64,000 nucleotides of DNA from assembly GCF_005434945.1 (NCBI RefSeq), contig NZ_SKCH01000006.1, positions 62,001-126,000 on the forward strand, written 5' to 3'. How positions within the stretch are numbered: position 1 is the stretch's first letter; every line of letters starts with the position of its first letter. A program made the position numbers and the translations under genes. Shown here piece by piece: positions 37,959 through 50,690 of this stretch. The stretch comes from Prescottella subtropica. GTDB lineage: Bacteria; Actinomycetota; Actinomycetes; Mycobacteriales; Mycobacteriaceae. The notes beneath the pieces are model-generated. The model worked only from the letters and a program-made list of their open reading frames with translations, did not search any database and was not told the DNA's origin.

Positions 37959-39266
37959 ATGCGGCGCGCCCTCCAGTCGTCGGCGGCAACGCTGACGGCG
38001 GTCTCGGCCCTCCTACTCGCGGGATGCACCGCGGACACCGGCACCGAGAACGTCTTCGGCTCGGGTGGCTGGCCGGGCATGCACGCCGACGCCCGCAACA
38101 GCGGCACGAGCAGCGTCACCGGAACCGATGCACCCGAGTTCGCGTGGTCCCGGCCGGTGGGCGCCCCGACCCCGGTGCGGGCGACGGTGGCCGCGACCGG
38201 ACAGATCTTCCTCACGTCGCAGGCCACCGAGGGCTGCAACCTGCTGTCGCTCCAGATCGACGCGGGCCGCAAACGCTGGTGCACGTGGGTCGGGCCGGGT
38301 GCGGCGACGTCGTCGCCGGTGGTCGACGACAAGACCAACGTGTACGTCGGCACCGAGGGCGCGATGAGTTCGTTCGATCAGCGCGGCCAGCTGCGGTGGT
38401 TCACCCCGGTGACCGGGACACCGCTGTCCGCGCAGTTCACCGGCGACGGAAAGCTGCTGTTCGTCACGCATCTCGGGCAGATCATGGTCCTCGACCCGCA
38501 GACCGGTGGTCGGGTCACCGCACCGTACGACCTGATCCCGCCCGCGTCGTACACGCAGGACGCGAACGTCGACCCGATCCCGAACGGGCTGGGACTGGAC
38601 GCGTGCTTCGACGGCGGCCCGGCCTGCCCCGTCGCGAACCCGCCCGCGATCGACCTCGCCGGCGGCCGGTTCGTGCTCACCTTCACCCGGCCGGGATCGA
38701 CGCGCGCCGACCTCGTCGCGATGCGGTACACCGGTGGCGAGAATCCCCGCATCGAACCCGTGTGGTCGACGACGACCCTCGACGACGGCCCCGCCGGAGC
38801 CCCCGTCCTGTCCGCGGACGGCGCCACCGTGTACGCCGGCGACAACGCCGGGCACCTGTGGGCCGTCGACGCCGAGGACGGCACCCCGATGTGGAGTCAC
38901 GACCTCGGCTACCGCCCGCTCGGCGGACCGTCCGTCTCCCGTGACGGTCTGATCGTCCCCGCCGGTGGCGGGAATGCGCGGCTGCGTGCACTCCGGGACC
39001 GCGGCGAGAGCGTCGAAACTGCCTGGGAGCGTGATGATCTCACTCCGGTTGGTGGCGCCGCGCAGACCGCGGGCGGCATCGGGTACACGACGGTACGCGA
39101 CGGCGACGGCGGTGTCGCACTGCTGACGTTCGACACCGCCACCGGCGGCACCCTCGACACCGACGTCCTCACCGGCGCCACCGGTTTCACCGCGGGTGTC
39201 TCGATCGGGCCGGACGGCGAGATCCTCACCCCCACCCTCATCGGCGAACTGTTCGTCCTGCGGTAG
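37959..39266 (+). CDS. PQQ-like beta-propeller lipoprotein (Rv3035-like)
   Basis: 435 residues from an ATG at 37959, with GAGGAG upstream. A signal peptide ends in LLLAGC (lipobox). The mature part is a PQQ-type propeller with repeated blades, e.g. GATVYAGDNAGHLWAVDAED and GQIMVLDPQTGG. It resembles Rv3035, a propeller protein beside the MGLP locus in mycobacteria. Function unknown; it may scaffold or bind a sugar or envelope component. It converges on the THUMP-like methyltransferase gene with a 5-bp gap. Confidence 0.82.
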   Translation: MRRALQSSAATLTAVSALLLAGCTADTGTENVFGSGGWPGMHADARNSGTSSVTGTDAPEFAWSRPVGAPTPVRATVAATGQIFLTSQATEGCNLLSLQIDAGRKRWCTWVGPGAATSSPVVDDKTNVYVGTEGAMSSFDQRGQLRWFTPVTGTPLSAQFTGDGKLLFVTHLGQIMVLDPQTGGRVTAPYDLIPPASYTQDANVDPIPNGLGLDACFDGGPACPVANPPAIDLAGGRFVLTFTRPGSTRADLVAMRYTGGENPRIEPVWSTTTLDDGPAGAPVLSADGATVYAGDNAGHLWAVDAEDGTPMWSHDLGYRPLGGPSVSRDGLIVPAGGGNARLRALRDRGESVETAWERDDLTPVGGAAQTAGGIGYTTVRDGDGGVALLTFDTATGGTLDTDVLTGATGFTAGVSIGPDGEILTPTLIGELFVLR

Positions 39267-39271
39267 CCGTC

Positions 39272-40429
39272 TCAGTCCCGCGCCGCACACACGAACGCGA
39301 CCGGGGTGCGGCCGATCCGGGTGAGCACCACCGACAGGGGCGTCGACCCGCGCAGTTTCAGGCGCGGACGCAGCACCGCCGGGTCGATGTCGAGTCCGCG
39401 GACGAGGATCTCCGCCGACCCGCAGTCGCGGGCCGACAGTTCCTGCCGCAGCGCCTTTTCCGTGTACTTGAGTTGCGCGAGGACCCGGAATCCGCGGACC
39501 CCGTCGGGCACCCGGTCGCCGGTGAGGTACGCGATCCGCGGATCGAGCTGCCACAGCCCGTGCCGGGCCGCATAGTGCCGGACCAGCCCGGCCCGCACGA
39601 CCGCACCGTCCGGGTCGACGATCCACTCCCCCGGCTCCCGTTCGGGGATGTCGTCGGGTTCGGCGTCGGTGATCTCCCACGCGGTGCCGTCCGACCGCAG
39701 CACGCTCGCCCGCCGGCGCACCCCGGCCCCGGACAGTCCCGGCGACCACAGGCACGCCTCGCGCACCCCGCCGTCGAGCGAGACGATCTCCACCTCACCG
39801 TCCCAGCCGAGACGGTCGAAGTCCAGTCCCGGAGCACATTTCACGGCGAGGTCGCGGCCGGCGTACACGTCGAGCAGATCCGGCAGCGGCGGCATCAACG
39901 CCGCCGGATCGTGGGTGCGTCTGCCACCGGAGCGGCGGGCCGGATCGGCGATCACGACGGTGTCGCGGGTGCACGGGCGCAACGCGTCCGCCCGCAGCAG
40001 CGTCGCACCGGGCACGTTGTGCACGGCCATCGCCAACCGGACCGGGTCGAGGTCGCTGCCGATCACGGTGTCCGCCACCGGAACCAGCGCCGACAACTCG
40101 GCGCCGATCGAGCAGGTGACGTCGTGGACGCGTCGGCCTGCCAACCGCACCCCGCGGCGGCGGGCCACGATCGACGGGGTGGCCTGCTGCACCGCGTCGT
40201 CGGTGAGCAACCACGACGCGCCGCCGTCGAGCTTGGTCTCCGCCTTGCGTCGCAGCAGCACCGTCTCGATCAGCATGCCGGCGCGATCACCGAAACGCGT
40301 ACGCGCCCGGCCGATGTCGGCCAGGCGCGTACGCGTGGACAGTTCCGACTCCGCCGTCTCGGCCAGCGCGGCGACACCGTCGTCGCTGCGCAGGTAGTCG
40401 ACGTCGTCGAGTGTGAAGTCGTATCCCAC
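39272..40429 (-). CDS. Class I SAM methyltransferase with THUMP-like domain (Rv3037c-like)
   Basis: 385 residues. The core has VHDVTCSIGAELSALVP (motif I), VIGSDLDPVRLAMAVHNV and VVIADPARRSGGRR, a DPPY-like loop. The C-terminal region (about residues 290-385) resembles the THUMP-like domain found in this actinobacterial family. An RNA or other nucleic-acid methyltransferase is possible, but the substrate is not known. It is followed leftward of the next methyltransferase gene in the mycobacterial order. The ATG at 40429 gives MGYDFTLDDVDYL. Confidence 0.8.
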   Translation of the reverse strand: MGYDFTLDDVDYLRSDDGVAALAETAESELSTRTRLADIGRARTRFGDRAGMLIETVLLRRKAETKLDGGASWLLTDDAVQQATPSIVARRRGVRLAGRRVHDVTCSIGAELSALVPVADTVIGSDLDPVRLAMAVHNVPGATLLRADALRPCTRDTVVIADPARRSGGRRTHDPAALMPPLPDLLDVYAGRDLAVKCAPGLDFDRLGWDGEVEIVSLDGGVREACLWSPGLSGAGVRRRASVLRSDGTAWEITDAEPDDIPEREPGEWIVDPDGAVVRAGLVRHYAARHGLWQLDPRIAYLTGDRVPDGVRGFRVLAQLKYTEKALRQELSARDCGSAEILVRGLDIDPAVLRPRLKLRGSTPLSVVLTRIGRTPVAFVCAARD

Positions 40430-40447
40430 AGTATCGAAACGAATCGA

Positions 40448-41425
40448 TCAGTCGGTGGCGCCCGGCTTCACGCCGGTGATCATCGCGTTGTAGAAGAAGC
40501 CCTTCGGAACGATGTGCTTCATGACGTTGTCGTCGACCCAGCTGAGCGCCTTCCAGCCGCCGAACGCGAACCTGGCCCAGTTCCAGCCGAGCTTGCCCTC
40601 CGGGACGGCCGCCTCGAACGTGCGGACCGGCCAGCCGAGCATCGCGGCCGTGAACTCCTCGGACGCGGCATGCACCTGTACGGCTCCGGCCGAACGGGCC
40701 ATCTTCTCGAGATCCGCCGGATCGAACGTGTGGATGTCGACGACCGCCTCGAGCGCCGCGGCGCGCGACGACTCGTCGAGTTCGGTCTGCGGGCGACGCC
40801 AGTCGTTGAGCGGCCCGAACTTGGTGACGTTGGTGGTCAGGTACCAGGTGGCGCGGGACAGCCAGCGGGCGTAGAAGTCGCCGACCGTGGTGGGTTCACC
40901 GGCGAACACGAACCGGCCGCCGGGCTTGAGGACCCGCAGGACCTCGCGCAGCGACTTCTCGACGTCCGGGATGTGGTGCAGCACCGCATGCCCGACGACG
41001 AGGTCGAACGTGTTGTCCTCGTACGGGATCCGCTCGGCGTCCGCGACCCGGCCGTCGACCGGCAGACCGAGGCCCTCGGCGTTGCGCAGCGCCACCTTGA
41101 CCATGCCGGGCGACAGGTCGGTGACCGAACCGGTCTTCGCGACCCCACCCTGCATCAGGTTGAGCAGGAAGAAGCCCGTGCCGCAGCCGAGTTCGAGGGC
41201 CCGCTCGTACGGCAGGTCCTGGTCACTGCCGACGACGGCGTCGAACCGTCCGCGCGCGTAGTCGATGCAGCGCTCGTCGTACGAGATCGACCACTTGTCG
41301 TCGTACGTCTCCGCCTCCCAGTCGTGGTACAGGACCTGGGCGAGCTTGGTGTCCTGCATCGCCGCCGCGACCTCTTCGGCCGTGGCGTGCGGGTTGGGTG
41401 CGGGGTCTGTCGGGCTTGCAGTCAT
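40448..41425 (-). CDS. SAM-dependent methyltransferase (Rv3038c-like)
   Basis: 325 residues from an ATG at 41425. The class I motif I is ALELGCGTGFFLLNLMQ, then GSVTDLSPGMVKVALRNAEG and FDLVVGHAVLHHIPDVEKSL as in UbiE/Methyltransf_11 enzymes. The C-terminal third is Trp-rich. Substrate unknown. It lies 18 bp upstream of the THUMP-like methyltransferase gene in one leftward group. A start at 41530 would run through a repeat element and is rejected. Confidence 0.87.
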   Translation of the reverse strand: MTASPTDPAPNPHATAEEVAAAMQDTKLAQVLYHDWEAETYDDKWSISYDERCIDYARGRFDAVVGSDQDLPYERALELGCGTGFFLLNLMQGGVAKTGSVTDLSPGMVKVALRNAEGLGLPVDGRVADAERIPYEDNTFDLVVGHAVLHHIPDVEKSLREVLRVLKPGGRFVFAGEPTTVGDFYARWLSRATWYLTTNVTKFGPLNDWRRPQTELDESSRAAALEAVVDIHTFDPADLEKMARSAGAVQVHAASEEFTAAMLGWPVRTFEAAVPEGKLGWNWARFAFGGWKALSWVDDNVMKHIVPKGFFYNAMITGVKPGATD

Positions 41426-41485
41426 GCGGAGAATCCTACCGAAAGGTAAGCGATGAACAAGTTCTAGTTTCCCGGTTCTTCCCTC

Positions 41486-41549
41486 CGCGTTTTGCGCACT
41501 TGTCGTTGTCCGCCGGACGGCGTGGACCACGACAAGTGCGCAAAACGCG
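41486..41549. repeat. Dispersed hairpin repeat, copy B
   Basis: Perfect 21-bp inverted repeat (41486-41506 and 41529-41549) with core TTGCGCACTTGTCG and a 22-nt loop. It matches copy A at 4494-4552 in the arms and also in the flanking CCTCC and GAGAGG. Here it lies between two genes of the same direction. Confidence 0.85.
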
Positions 41550-41566
41550 AGAGGTGGGCGGTGCGG

Positions 41567-42346
41567 CTACTTGCCGGTGAACGTCGCCTTGCCCGGACCG
41601 TTCTCGACGAACGACGCCATGCCGATCGTGCGGTCCTGCGTCGCGAACAGCGACGCGAACAGGTGCTGCTCGATCTTCAGGCCCGTCGCCAGGTCGGTGT
41701 CCAGGCCCTCGTCGATCGCGGCCTTCGCCGCGGCGATCGCCCGGCTCGCGGCACCGGTGAACTGCGACGCCCACGCGCGGGCCGCGTTGTACACCTCGTC
41801 GGGGGCGACCATCTCGTCGATCAGGCCGATCGTCAGGGCCTCCTCGGCGCCGACGAAGCGTCCCGTGAACACCATGTCCTTGGCCTTCGACGGACCGACC
41901 AGACGCGCCAGTCGCTGCGTGCCGCCGCCGCCGGGGATGATGCCCAGCAGCACCTCGGGGACACCGAGTTTGACGTTGTCGCCGGCGATGCGCCGGTCCG
42001 CGCCGAGCGCCAGCTCGAGGCCGCCGCCGAGCGCGTAGCCGGTGATCGCGGCGACCGTCGGCTTCGGGATGTCGGCGATCGAGCCGAGCGCCGACTGCAG
42101 GTCGGCGATGATCTCGCTCATCTGCACGAAGTCGAGTTCCGCCATTTCCTTGATGTCGGCGCCGGCCGCGAACACCTTCTCGCCGCCGTAGACGATGACG
42201 GCCTCGACGTCCGCGTCGACCGTCGCCTGCCGGGCCGCGGCCCGAATCTCCTCCTGCACCTGACGGTTCAGCGCGTTCATCGGGGGACGCGAGAGACGGA
42301 TCGTGCCGATACCTTCGGAAACCTCGAGGGTCACAAACTCAGCCAT
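41567..42346 (-). CDS. Enoyl-CoA hydratase/isomerase (EchA17-like)
   Basis: 259 residues, crotonase fold. Oxyanion-hole residues lie in FAAGADIKEM and GYALGGGLELALGADRRIA, and the two catalytic glutamates are those in GGGLELAL and GVPEVLLGIIPGGGG. Beta-oxidation of acyl-CoA is the expected role, supported by etfBA in the same region. Position matches echA17 (Rv3039c). It reads leftward as the last gene of a group with the Nudix gene 19 bp upstream. Confidence 0.92.
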   Translation of the reverse strand: MAEFVTLEVSEGIGTIRLSRPPMNALNRQVQEEIRAAARQATVDADVEAVIVYGGEKVFAAGADIKEMAELDFVQMSEIIADLQSALGSIADIPKPTVAAITGYALGGGLELALGADRRIAGDNVKLGVPEVLLGIIPGGGGTQRLARLVGPSKAKDMVFTGRFVGAEEALTIGLIDEMVAPDEVYNAARAWASQFTGAASRAIAAAKAAIDEGLDTDLATGLKIEQHLFASLFATQDRTIGMASFVENGPGKATFTGK

Positions 42347-42365
42347 GCGGTCAGGCTACTGGTCG

Positions 42366-43172
42366 TCAGCCCCAGGGCAGAGCGCCGGTGTCGTAATAGC
42401 CGGATTCCCCCGGGAACGACACGCGCGGCTTGCCGTCCACGAACGACAGATCCGGCAGGATCGGTGAGATCTCCGGCTGCGCAGCGAGAATCGCGTCGAC
42501 GTCGTCGTATCCGCCGAGTGCCGTCAGCTGGCTCCACGTGGGCGGCAGCAGGATACTACGGCTGCCCCGCCAGTCGTCGACGGCCGCGGCCGGGGTCCGC
42601 CACGCCACCTCCGCGGCCTCCGACGTCTGCCCGTCCGCCTGCTGCCCCACCGGCAGCACCGCGACGAAGAACCGGGTGTCGTACCGACGGCCCTCCTGCA
42701 CGGGCGTGATCCAGTTCGCCCACGGCCGCAGCAGATCGCTGCGCAGCACCAGGTCCTCGCGGGCCAAGAAGTCGGCGAACGACAATTCGCGGGTCTCGAG
42801 CTGCCGGCGGGCCTGCGCGTACCCGGACGTGTCGGCGACGACGGTGTCCGCCGTCGGCCCGGCCAACAGCACACCGCACTCCTCGAACGTCTCCCGCACC
42901 GCCGCGCACACCGACGCCTTCGCCCGCGACTCGTCGATCCCGAAGCGCTGCGCCCACCACGACGGCGGCGGCCCCGCCCAGCGCACGTCGGCGTCGCCGT
43001 CACCCGGGTCGACGCCGCCGCCGGGGAACACCGTCATGCCGCCGGCGAACGCCATCCCGGTGACCCGCCGCAGCAGGAACACCTCGACACCGTCGGCGCC
43101 GTCCCGCACCAGCATGACGGTGGACGCGTCCTTCGGGGCGACGGGGGCGGCGGAGTCGCGCGTGGTTTCCAT
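42366..43172 (-). CDS. Nudix hydrolase (Rv3040c-like, NUDT7/19 type)
   Basis: 268 residues. The Nudix box is split: GGMTVFPGGGVDPGD supplies the first part, and after an insertion AAVRETFEECGVLLAG supplies the REUxEExGU part. This insertion is typical of the NUDT7/19 branch, some members of which hydrolyse acyl-CoA or CoA esters. Genomic association with an enoyl-CoA hydratase fits that. It follows the ABC ATPase gene. Length is normal for the branch. Confidence 0.85.
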   Translation of the reverse strand: METTRDSAAPVAPKDASTVMLVRDGADGVEVFLLRRVTGMAFAGGMTVFPGGGVDPGDGDADVRWAGPPPSWWAQRFGIDESRAKASVCAAVRETFEECGVLLAGPTADTVVADTSGYAQARRQLETRELSFADFLAREDLVLRSDLLRPWANWITPVQEGRRYDTRFFVAVLPVGQQADGQTSEAAEVAWRTPAAAVDDWRGSRSILLPPTWSQLTALGGYDDVDAILAAQPEISPILPDLSFVDGKPRVSFPGESGYYDTGALPWG

Positions 43173-43227
43173 ATCGGGAACCTACGCCCCGAGTGACCCG
43201 CGTCTCGGCACCGCCCCGCCGCGCGTG

Positions 43228-44058
43228 TCAGGCCCGGTGTCGGCCCGGAAGCCGGGTGCGGCGGGCGAAGAACCGGCCGTCGACCCGGTCCAGGCTGATC
43301 GACTGACTGAACGCCGCACTGAGGTTCTCGGCGGTGATGACGTCGTCGAGCAGGCCCTGCGACACGACCCGCCCCTCCGACAGCAGCAGCGCGTGCGTGA
43401 ATCCCGGCGGAATCTCCTCGACGTGGTGCGTGATGAGCACGGTCGCCGGCGAATCCGGATCGGATGCGAGATCACCGAGGCGGGCGACGAGCTCCTCGCG
43501 GCCGCCGAGGTCGAGACCGGCGGCGGGCTCGTCGAGCAGCAGCAGTTCCGGGTCGGTCATGAGCGCGCGGGCGATGAGCACCCGCTTGCGCTCGCCCTCC
43601 GACAGCGTCCCGTAGGTGCGGTCGGCGAGATGTTCGGCGCCGAGGCTCTCGAGCATCTCGACGGCCCGTTCGGTGTCCATGTCCTCGTAGCGTTCCCGCC
43701 ACCGGCCCAGCACCGCGTACCCCGCCGAGACCACCAGATCCTTGACGACCTCGTCGGCCGGGACCCGATGCGCCAGCGAGGACGACGACAAGCCGATCCG
43801 GGGACGCAGCTCGGTGATGTCGACGCGGCCGAGGGTTTCCCCGAGCAGACGGGCGACACCGGCCGTGGGATGGACCTCGGCGGCCGCGATGCGCAGCAGC
43901 GACGTCTTGCCCGCGCCGTTGGGGCCGAGGACGACCCACTTCTCGTCGAGTTCCACCTGCCAGGAGACGGGACCGACGAGGGTCGCACCGCCCCGGCGGA
44001 TCACGACGTCTTCGAAATCGATGAGGAGATCAGGATCTGGTTCCGACACGATCACCAT
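43228..44058 (-). CDS. ABC transporter ATP-binding protein (Rv3041c-like)
   Basis: 276 residues. Walker A is VLGPNGAGKTSLL, the signature motif is TLSEGERKRVLIARAL, Walker B is LLLLDEPAAGLD, followed by the H-loop TVLITHHVEEIPPG. It is a single ATPase without a membrane partner nearby; LLDDVITAENLSAAFS is similar to cytoplasmic YheS/ABC-type ATPases such as the mycobacterial Rv3041c. The start is uncertain: ATG 44058 was chosen, with GTG codons just inside as alternatives. Confidence 0.85.
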   Translation of the reverse strand: MVIVSEPDPDLLIDFEDVVIRRGGATLVGPVSWQVELDEKWVVLGPNGAGKTSLLRIAAAEVHPTAGVARLLGETLGRVDITELRPRIGLSSSSLAHRVPADEVVKDLVVSAGYAVLGRWRERYEDMDTERAVEMLESLGAEHLADRTYGTLSEGERKRVLIARALMTDPELLLLDEPAAGLDLGGREELVARLGDLASDPDSPATVLITHHVEEIPPGFTHALLLSEGRVVSQGLLDDVITAENLSAAFSQSISLDRVDGRFFARRTRLPGRHRA

Positions 44059-44136
44059 CTTCGCGCACCGGGCACAGTCGGCGCCGACCGGACCGGTGTG
44101 CGTGTCGTCGCACCCGCTCACATCGGCCCGTACCGG

Positions 44137-47992
<3,856 letters not shown>

Positions 47993-48309
47993 TGATCCTC
48001 CTGAATGTGCCCTTGGTCGCTCCGCAGGCTCGCTCCGAACCCCCGGCCTCGTGCTCGAGGCAGGTGTTCTCCGGCTTGCGCTCATCGAATCGTAGACGGT
48101 GCTTTCGTGCCCGGTTGACCGGGTCCTACTCCCTGTCGTACTCGGGCACTTCCGCCTCCGGCCCGTAGAGCCTCGAGCAGGACTTTAGTCCCCGGTCCGT
48201 CGCACACCCGACATGCTGCCGCGTGTCGGGTGGCACGAACCCCGCGATCGGACGGATTCTCGAGTCCGCCTCGAGCGGCGGCATCCACCGATTTCGCCAC
48301 GGCACACTG

Positions 48310-48344
48310 TTAAGGTCTTCCTTACTAACCCAAGCCTCACCTTA
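48310..48344. promoter_or_regulatory. DtxR/IdeR-like iron boxes upstream of fecB
   Basis: On the minus strand TAAGGTGAGGCTTGGGTTA (48326-48344) matches 13 of 19 positions of the IdeR box TTAGGTTAGGCTAACCTAA, 10 of 12 in the left half. A second, overlapping candidate (48310-48328) contains TAAGG and CCTTA arms. Overlapping half-sites are usual at iron-regulated promoters, and the gene downstream is an iron-siderophore binding lipoprotein. Confidence 0.6.
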
Positions 48345-48364
48345 TTCGTATGGGAGTTGCGCTC

Positions 48365-48513
48365 GTGTCCACACAGTCCCGTCGCGCACCGACCGCCGTC
48401 GCCGCCGCCACTGCAGGGACAACGGGCGCCACCGCCTCCGGGTTCCCGCGGACCTCCCAGACCACCTCGACGACCCCACGAAGGTCTTCGAGGTGGATCC
48501 GCACAACGGCTAG
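48365..48513 (+). pseudogene. Possible broken small coding frame before fecB
   Basis: Codons from 48418 to the TAG at 48511 have strong GC-third-position bias and read DNGRHRLRVPADLPDHLDD then PTKVFEVDPHNG. A GTG-initiated segment from 48365 (VSTQSRRAPTAVAAATAG) has similar bias but is in another frame, so a one-base shift near 48417 would join them. After the TAG the same frame continues coding-like into fecB. No homologue recognised; it may be chance. Confidence 0.3.
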
Positions 48514-48558
48514 CCTGGATCGGCCCGCCTGCAGGAGCTCGTCGAACAGGAAATCGCC

Positions 48559-49608
48559 GTGATACCCAGTTCCCCGTCCGTTCGCCTCGCCCGTCGCGCA
48601 ACCGTTGCCGCGGCCGCGGCCGCACTGGCCGTCGCGGGTCTCGCCGGATGCAGTGACACCTCCGACGACGACGCGTCGACGATCGTGCGGAAGACCACCG
48701 CGATCGCGGGCGCCGGGGTCGTCACCGTCGAGCGGGACACCAGTGGTGCGTGCGCGGCACCGACCCCGGCCGACCCGGGCGTGCCGGACCCGCAGCGGAT
48801 CGTCGTCCTCGACAGCGCCGCACTGGATGCGGTGTGCGCGCTCGGGATGTGGGACCGGGTCGTCGGCGCGACGGTGTCGCCGGTCGACGGCGGACGACCG
48901 TCGTACCTGGGTGCCGGGATCGCAGCGCTTCCCGACATCGGCCCCGAGGGCGCACCGGACGTCGACCGGATCACCGCGGCCGCACCCGATCTCGTCCTGG
49001 CATCCGCTCCCCTGTCGGCCGACCTCGCCGACCGAGTGATCGCCGCAGTCCCGACCGGGACTCTCCACGACGGCCGGTTCGGCTGGATCTCGGCGTCCGG
49101 CGACGATCCGTCCTCGTGGGAGTACCGGTTCCGGGTCGCCGGTGCGGCACTGGGTCGTTCGGGTGCCGCCCGGCAGGCACTCGACGACTACACCGCCGAC
49201 GCGGCCCGTACCGGGGATGAACTCGGCGCACGGTTGACGCAGACGTCGGTGATCCGGTTCGGCGCCGACGCGGCCACGATCGAAGGACCCGGGTCGTTCG
49301 CGGGGCGGGTCCTCGCCGACATCGGCGTCGCACGCCCGCAGACCCAGCGGATCGAGACGGCCACTGCGCCGGTCGACGATCTCGCCGCGGCCGACGGCGA
49401 TCTGATCTACGTCGGCTTCGACGGACCCGCCGGCCTCGCGCACGGCACCGGCGTCCTCGAATCCGATGCGTGGCTCGATCTCGGAGCCGCTACCGACCAC
49501 CGAGTTTTCGCGGTCGACGACGAGGTGTGGAACGCCGGCAACGGCATCGTCGCCGCCCGTGCCGTCATCACCGATGTGAGGAGTTCTCTGAATGGTTACG
49601 CCCCGTAG
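48559..49608 (+). CDS. fecB: Iron-siderophore ABC transporter substrate-binding lipoprotein (FecB)
   Basis: 349 residues from a GTG at 48559, with AGGAAA upstream. A signal peptide ends at AGLAGC (lipobox). The periplasmic-binding fold of type III follows: [39 protein letters not shown], and the C-terminal [14 protein letters not shown]. It should capture ferric siderophore or heme at the membrane. Position matches fecB (Rv3044). The last 17 bp overlap the start of the HtaA-domain gene, so the two are coupled, and DtxR/IdeR-like boxes lie upstream. Confidence 0.92.
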   Translation: MIPSSPSVRLARRATVAAAAAALAVAGLAGCSDTSDDDASTIVRKTTAIAGAGVVTVERDTSGACAAPTPADPGVPDPQRIVVLDSAALDAVCALGMWDRVVGATVSPVDGGRPSYLGAGIAALPDIGPEGAPDVDRITAAAPDLVLASAPLSADLADRVIAAVPTGTLHDGRFGWISASGDDPSSWEYRFRVAGAALGRSGAARQALDDYTADAARTGDELGARLTQTSVIRFGADAATIEGPGSFAGRVLADIGVARPQTQRIETATAPVDDLAAADGDLIYVGFDGPAGLAHGTGVLESDAWLDLGAATDHRVFAVDDEVWNAGNGIVAARAVITDVRSSLNGYAP

Positions 49609-50677
49609 GACCCGAGGATTCGCCCGCGGCGCCGTCGCGGCCGCCGCGACCGTGATCGCGTGCGCCGCCCCCGCCACCGCGCAGGCCGCCACCCCGTCGG
49701 GCCCGTCGATCACGGTGTTCGCCGCGGACGGTGTCACCCCGCTCGGTGACACCGCCGTGCACGAGGGCGACCGTATCGTGGTGCGCGGCACCGGTTTCGA
49801 CCCGAACGCCAACACCGGCGGCCTGCCGGTCCCGGTGCCGCCGGGCGTCCCGCACGGCACGTTCGTCTCGTTCGGCGCGTTCACCGACGACTGGCGACCG
49901 TCTCAGGGTTCGCCCGCGGATTCCCGTGTCGGACAGCAGCGTTCGGCGACAGCATGGGTGATGTCCGAGGACGCCCTGAACCGGGTCCCGGACGTGCCGT
50001 TCGATTTCCGTCGCACCATCCGCCAGCAGTGGGTGCCGCTCGGCGGTGACGGCTCGTTCACCGCGACCCTCACCGTCAAGAAGCCGGCGACCGTGCCCGT
50101 GGGCGCCGAGTACGGCGTCTACACCTACGCCGCCGCCGACGCCGTCAACGCCGCCGAGGAACTCGCGGTCCCGGTCGCCTTCGATCCGACGCCCGGCCCG
50201 AACGCGCCCGTCGCACCGTCGCAGGACCTGGTGTGGGGTCTGGCACCCGGATACACCGATCTGGTGAAGAACGCGACGCAGGGTTCGGTCACCGGTTCCG
50301 ACGGCGCCACGGTCCGCAGTGACGGCCGGTTGACGTTCGCGCTCGACGGTTCCGACGTCGACCCGGCCACCGGCCTGGGCACCGTCCGCTACCGCGGCAC
50401 CGTCGTGTCGTTCACCCGGTTCCATCTCGCCGAGATCGCACTCGCGAACCCGTGGATCGAATTCACCCCGCAGGGCACGTTCCTGTCCGCGGAGACGTCC
50501 GACGGCAACATGGTCGGCACCGACGCCATGAGCCGGATCCGGTTCGCGCAGTTGGACACTCGTCCCGGATCGCACGACGTGACCGACGCCCCGGCCCGGT
50601 TCCTGTTCCCGCTGCAGCCGTCGATCCTGCTCCCCTACTCGGGCCAGCAGGCCGCACCGGTGACGTTCCGGTACTGA
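49592..50677 (+). CDS. Secreted HtaA-domain protein (heme/iron uptake)
   Basis: 361 residues with a signal peptide ending TAQAATP. The C-terminal HtaA domain contains [33 protein letters not shown] and [16 protein letters not shown], as in corynebacterial heme-binding HtaA/HtaB proteins. A beta-rich domain precedes it ([19 protein letters not shown]). No C-terminal membrane helix, so it is secreted or loosely cell-wall associated. It overlaps fecB by 17 bp, forming an iron-uptake pair not present at this site in mycobacteria. Heme binding is inferred from the domain. Confidence 0.82.
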   Translation: MVTPRRTRGFARGAVAAAATVIACAAPATAQAATPSGPSITVFAADGVTPLGDTAVHEGDRIVVRGTGFDPNANTGGLPVPVPPGVPHGTFVSFGAFTDDWRPSQGSPADSRVGQQRSATAWVMSEDALNRVPDVPFDFRRTIRQQWVPLGGDGSFTATLTVKKPATVPVGAEYGVYTYAAADAVNAAEELAVPVAFDPTPGPNAPVAPSQDLVWGLAPGYTDLVKNATQGSVTGSDGATVRSDGRLTFALDGSDVDPATGLGTVRYRGTVVSFTRFHLAEIALANPWIEFTPQGTFLSAETSDGNMVGTDAMSRIRFAQLDTRPGSHDVTDAPARFLFPLQPSILLPYSGQQAAPVTFRY

Positions 50678-50690
50678 CCGTCCGACATCG

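Larger units (their letters stand above)
47993..48558. other. 566-bp divergent region between ctaD and fecB
   Basis: No complete gene is recognisable. It holds a 9-bp perfect hairpin (48205-48213 with 48224-48232), iron-box-like sites (48310-48344), and a stretch of coding-like codons (48418-48513) in the fecB frame that ends in TAG. A tRNA-Leu-like D arm on the minus strand (48270-48300) has no matching anticodon or T arm. Confidence 0.5.

Noticed and set aside
48213-48300. tRNA-Leu-like sequence on the minus strand (TGGCGAAATCGGTGGATGC as a D arm)
   Set aside because: No anticodon stem with a proper loop, no TTCRA T-loop and no 7-bp acceptor can be formed; the similarity stops at the D arm.
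48082-48300. 72-codon minus-strand frame upstream of ctaD
   Set aside because: Basic, low-complexity translation with no start signal or family; overlaps the hairpin and the tRNA-like stretch.
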